Made by a program: the position numbers and the translations under genes. A stretch of DNA of 60,573 nucleotides from Oscillospiraceae bacterium (GTDB taxonomy: Bacteria > Bacillota > Clostridia > Oscillospirales > Oscillospiraceae): assembly GCA_016296635.1 (NCBI GenBank), contig JAEDIZ010000002.1, positions 1 to 60,573 on the forward strand, in the 5' to 3' direction. Shown here piece after piece: positions 58,255 through 60,573 of this stretch (position 1 is the first letter of the stretch; each line of letters begins with the position of its first letter). The notes beneath the pieces are model-generated. The model did not search any database and was not told where the DNA came from. It saw only the letters and a list, made by a program, of their open reading frames with translations.

Positions 58255-59754
58255 ATGGATACGGAAATCTATCTTCTTGTCGGCTACGCAATTCAGGCCG
58301 GTCTGATCGAGCCCTGCGACAGAACGTGGGCGATCAATCGGGTTTTAGAGGTCATGCAGCTGGACGCAATCGGCGAAGTCATGACGCTGCAGATGCTGGA
58401 ACTGCCGGAGATTTTGGAAAGACTGACGCAGAATGCCGTGGAGCGCGGCATCTGCGAGGATAATCAGGTGGCTCGTGATCTTTTTGACACAAAGCTCATG
58501 GGCGCTTTGACGCCTGCGCCGCACGAGGTGCGCGCAAAGTTCAGCGCTCTATATCAGCTAAATCCTGCCGCCGCAACGGACTGGTTTTATAAATTCTCGC
58601 AGGACACCAACTACATCCGCCGCGACCGCATTGCGAAGGATAAAAAATGGAAGTATGCCTGCGAGTACGGCACGCTGGATATCACCATCAACCTCTCCAA
58701 GCCGGAAAAGGACCCGAAAGCCATTGCGGCTGCCAAGCTCGCGCTCCAGTCCGGCTATCCCAAATGCCAACTCTGCGCGGAGAATGAGGGCTATGCAGGC
58801 CGGATGAACCATCCGGCAAGACAGAACCACCGCATCATTCCGGTGACGATCAATAAAAGCGACTGGTTTTTCCAGTATTCGCCCTATGTCTACTACAATG
58901 AGCATTGCATCGTTTTCAGCGGCGTACATACGCCGATGAAAATCACAAGGGCTACCTTTGAAAAGCTATTGGATTTCACCCAACAGTTCCCGCACTATTT
59001 TGTCGGTTCCAATGCAGGGCTTCCTATCGTGGGAGGCTCGATTCTGAGCCACAATCATTTTCAGGGCGGGCACTACACCTTCGCCATGGCAGAAGCTGAA
59101 ATCGAAACGCCGCTTTGCTTCAAAGGGTATGAGGATATTGAAGCAGGCATCCTGAAGTGGCCCGTGTCCGTGATTCGGCTCAGATGCGAAAACCGGGACA
59201 GACTGATCAATCTCGCAGACAAGATCAATCAGATATGGTGCGGATATACCGATGAATCGGCATTTATTTTCGCGGAAACGGACGGTGAGCCGCACAATGC
59301 CATCACACCGATCGCAAGACGGCGCGGCACGGCCTTTGAACTGGATCTTGCGCTGCGCAACAACATTACGACTGAAGAATGCCCGATGGGCGTCTACCAT
59401 CCCCACGCGGATAAGCACCACATCAAAAAGGAAAACATCGGTCTCATCGAGGTTATGGGACTGGCGGTGCTGCCGGCAAGACTGAACAAAGAGCTTGCTG
59501 ATCTGAAAACAGCAATTCTTGAAAACCGGGATATCCGTGCAGACGAAATCCTTGCCAAGCACGCGGACTGGGTCGATGAACTGAAAAAGAAATACACGTT
59601 TACCGAAGAAAATACGGAAGAAATCCTGCAGCAGGAAACCGGAAAGGTATTTATGCAGGTGCTGGAGGACGCAGGCGTCTACAAGCGCACGGCAGAAGGC
59701 AAAGCTGCCTTCCTGCGGTTTGCGGATGCAGTGAATCAGGAGGAGAACGCATGA
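58255..59754 (+). CDS. galT: galactose-1-phosphate uridylyltransferase (Firmicutes type)
   Basis: A 499-aa GalT of the longer Firmicutes family (family 2). QLCAENEGYAGRMNHPARQNH and VGGSILSHNHFQGGHYTFAM are diagnostic; the SHNHFQGG region provides the His nucleophile of this branch. It exchanges UMP between UDP-glucose and galactose 1-phosphate. The ATG follows the galK stop with no gap and the stop overlaps galE by 4 nt (ATGA), so all three genes are translationally coupled. Confidence 0.93.
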   Translation: MDTEIYLLVGYAIQAGLIEPCDRTWAINRVLEVMQLDAIGEVMTLQMLELPEILERLTQNAVERGICEDNQVARDLFDTKLMGALTPAPHEVRAKFSALYQLNPAAATDWFYKFSQDTNYIRRDRIAKDKKWKYACEYGTLDITINLSKPEKDPKAIAAAKLALQSGYPKCQLCAENEGYAGRMNHPARQNHRIIPVTINKSDWFFQYSPYVYYNEHCIVFSGVHTPMKITRATFEKLLDFTQQFPHYFVGSNAGLPIVGGSILSHNHFQGGHYTFAMAEAEIETPLCFKGYEDIEAGILKWPVSVIRLRCENRDRLINLADKINQIWCGYTDESAFIFAETDGEPHNAITPIARRRGTAFELDLALRNNITTEECPMGVYHPHADKHHIKKENIGLIEVMGLAVLPARLNKELADLKTAILENRDIRADEILAKHADWVDELKKKYTFTEENTEEILQQETGKVFMQVLEDAGVYKRTAEGKAAFLRFADAVNQEENA

Positions 59755-60573
59755 GAATTCTTGTGACCGGCGGCGCCGGATTCATCGGCAGCCACACTGT
59801 TGTGGAACTGCAGCAGGCAGGCTATGAAGTCATCATCGCGGATAATCTGTCCAACGCAAACATCGGCGTTCTGGACCGCATTGAAACCATCACCGGCAAG
59901 CGTCCCACTTTCTATGAGATCGATGTGGCGGACAAAAAAGCACTTTCTGCCGTCTTTGCGGAGAACAAGATCGATGCTGTCATCCACTTCGCAGGCCTGA
60001 AGGCTGTGGGCGAAAGCTGCAAAATTCCGCTGAAGTATTACCGCAACAACCTCGATTCCACGCTGACACTTTTGGAGGTTATGGAGGAAAACGGCTGCAG
60101 CAGACTCGTTTTTTCGTCCTCTGCCACGGTCTACGGTCCGAAGAACCCCGTTCCCTACACCGAGGACATGGACGCGCACCTCTGCACCAATCCCTACGGC
60201 TGGACAAAGTCTATGATCGAGCAGATCCTGCGCGATTACTGCGCAGCGACACCCGGCTTCACCGCAGTTCTGCTTCGCTATTTTAACCCCATCGGCGGCC
60301 ACGAATCGGGACTTCTCGGCGACGATCCCAACGGCATCCCCAACAATCTGATGCCCTACGTCGCAAGAGTCGCAGCCGGAAAACTGGAAAAGTTAACGGT
60401 GTTCGGTGACGATTATCCCACCCCGGACGGCACCGGCAGACGCGACTACATCCACGTAGTTGATCTGGCAAAGGGCCATCTGAAAGCCATAGCGTATGCC
60501 ATGGATCACACCGGCGCGGAGGCGTTCAATCTCGGTACCGGCAGCGGCGTGAGCGTGCTGGAACTGGTACATG
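59751..60573 (+). CDS. galE: UDP-glucose 4-epimerase (partial, cut by window end)
   Basis: 274 codons are present; the 3' end lies outside the window. MRILVTGGAGFIGSHTVVEL is the NAD-binding motif, VFSSSATVYG supplies the catalytic Ser/Thr, and NPYGWTKSMIEQ contains the Tyr-x-x-x-Lys pair. RYFNPIGGHESG and GTGRRDYIHVVDLAKGH are typical GalE. It interconverts UDP-galactose and UDP-glucose, completing the Leloir pathway, and can feed surface glycan synthesis. AGGAGG precedes the ATG. Confidence 0.93.
   Translation, partial: MRILVTGGAGFIGSHTVVELQQAGYEVIIADNLSNANIGVLDRIETITGKRPTFYEIDVADKKALSAVFAENKIDAVIHFAGLKAVGESCKIPLKYYRNNLDSTLTLLEVMEENGCSRLVFSSSATVYGPKNPVPYTEDMDAHLCTNPYGWTKSMIEQILRDYCAATPGFTAVLLRYFNPIGGHESGLLGDDPNGIPNNLMPYVARVAAGKLEKLTVFGDDYPTPDGTGRRDYIHVVDLAKGHLKAIAYAMDHTGAEAFNLGTGSGVSVLELVH

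Overview
The window looks like chromosomal DNA of an anaerobic Clostridia member, most likely Oscillospiraceae-like and gut-dwelling. This is inferred from family content only: Etf-coupled FAD dehydrogenase, Firmicutes-type GalT, S-layer-homology (SLH) proteins, radical SAM/SPASM enzyme, CpsB/BY-kinase genes, strong sigma-A style promoters with 16-17 bp spacers, and GC in the fifties by eye. No rRNA, intact tRNA, CRISPR array, transposase or phage gene was seen.

Layout. (1) 0-15.7 kb: a tRNA-Ser 5'-half remnant with its own promoter, a Na+/solute symporter, then a long minus-strand operon (citD-citE-citF, a U32-like TIM-barrel protein, two-subunit class I hydro-lyase, MmgE/PrpD protein, iron-type alcohol dehydrogenase, citC, FAD-linked 2-hydroxyacid dehydrogenase, etfB, ferredoxin-fused etfA). 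It is read away from a divergent LysR gene, with a 24-bp palindrome between them. It reads as a peripheral pathway that hydrates/dehydrates, oxidises and cleaves a small di- or tricarboxylic acid to acetate plus a 2-oxo acid. (2) 15.7-32.8 kb: a mosaic of small metabolic and transport units: a Cys/His hydrolase-like protein, a lipoprotein barnase with barstar, a YfcC transporter beside a frame-broken M20 amidohydrolase, a ceramidase-like protein, AEC and MFS transporters, a CDF metal exporter behind a structured leader, a histidine phosphatase, an anion permease, an aldehyde dehydrogenase, RraA plus aminotransferase, and a Gfo/Idh oxidoreductase. (3) 33-46 kb: a minus-strand surface/secretion block: SLH-vWA protein, ABC exporter, S26-type peptidase, two tandem BY-kinases with (YG)n tails, an Ig-like protein, CpsB phosphatase, a membrane coiled-coil protein, a CapD-type dehydratase and an NTP_transf_5 protein. 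No glycosyltransferase or flippase accompanies it. (4) 46.5-57 kb: a plus-strand operon: a 2385-aa secreted phosphoesterase/vWA/SLH protein, a 79-aa Cys-containing peptide starting at TTG, a strong hairpin, then a membrane protein, HPr-kinase-like ATPase, radical SAM/SPASM enzyme and PqqD-like protein. (5) 57-60.6 kb: galactose (Leloir) genes galK-galT-galE, the last cut by the window end.

The most interesting part is regions 3 and 4 together. Their divergent operons share one control region and contain all the parts of a ribosomally made, post-translationally modified peptide (RiPP) system: precursor, PqqD-type recognition protein, radical SAM enzyme, HprK-like kinase, NTP_transf_5 protein, peptidase and exporter. 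They are interleaved with giant S-layer-type proteins and tyrosine-kinase signalling genes. I do not recognise a named class with this composition; the RiPP reading is inference from gene content.

Small intergenic palindromic modules recur at four places in the first 21 kb and look like a dispersed repeat family.
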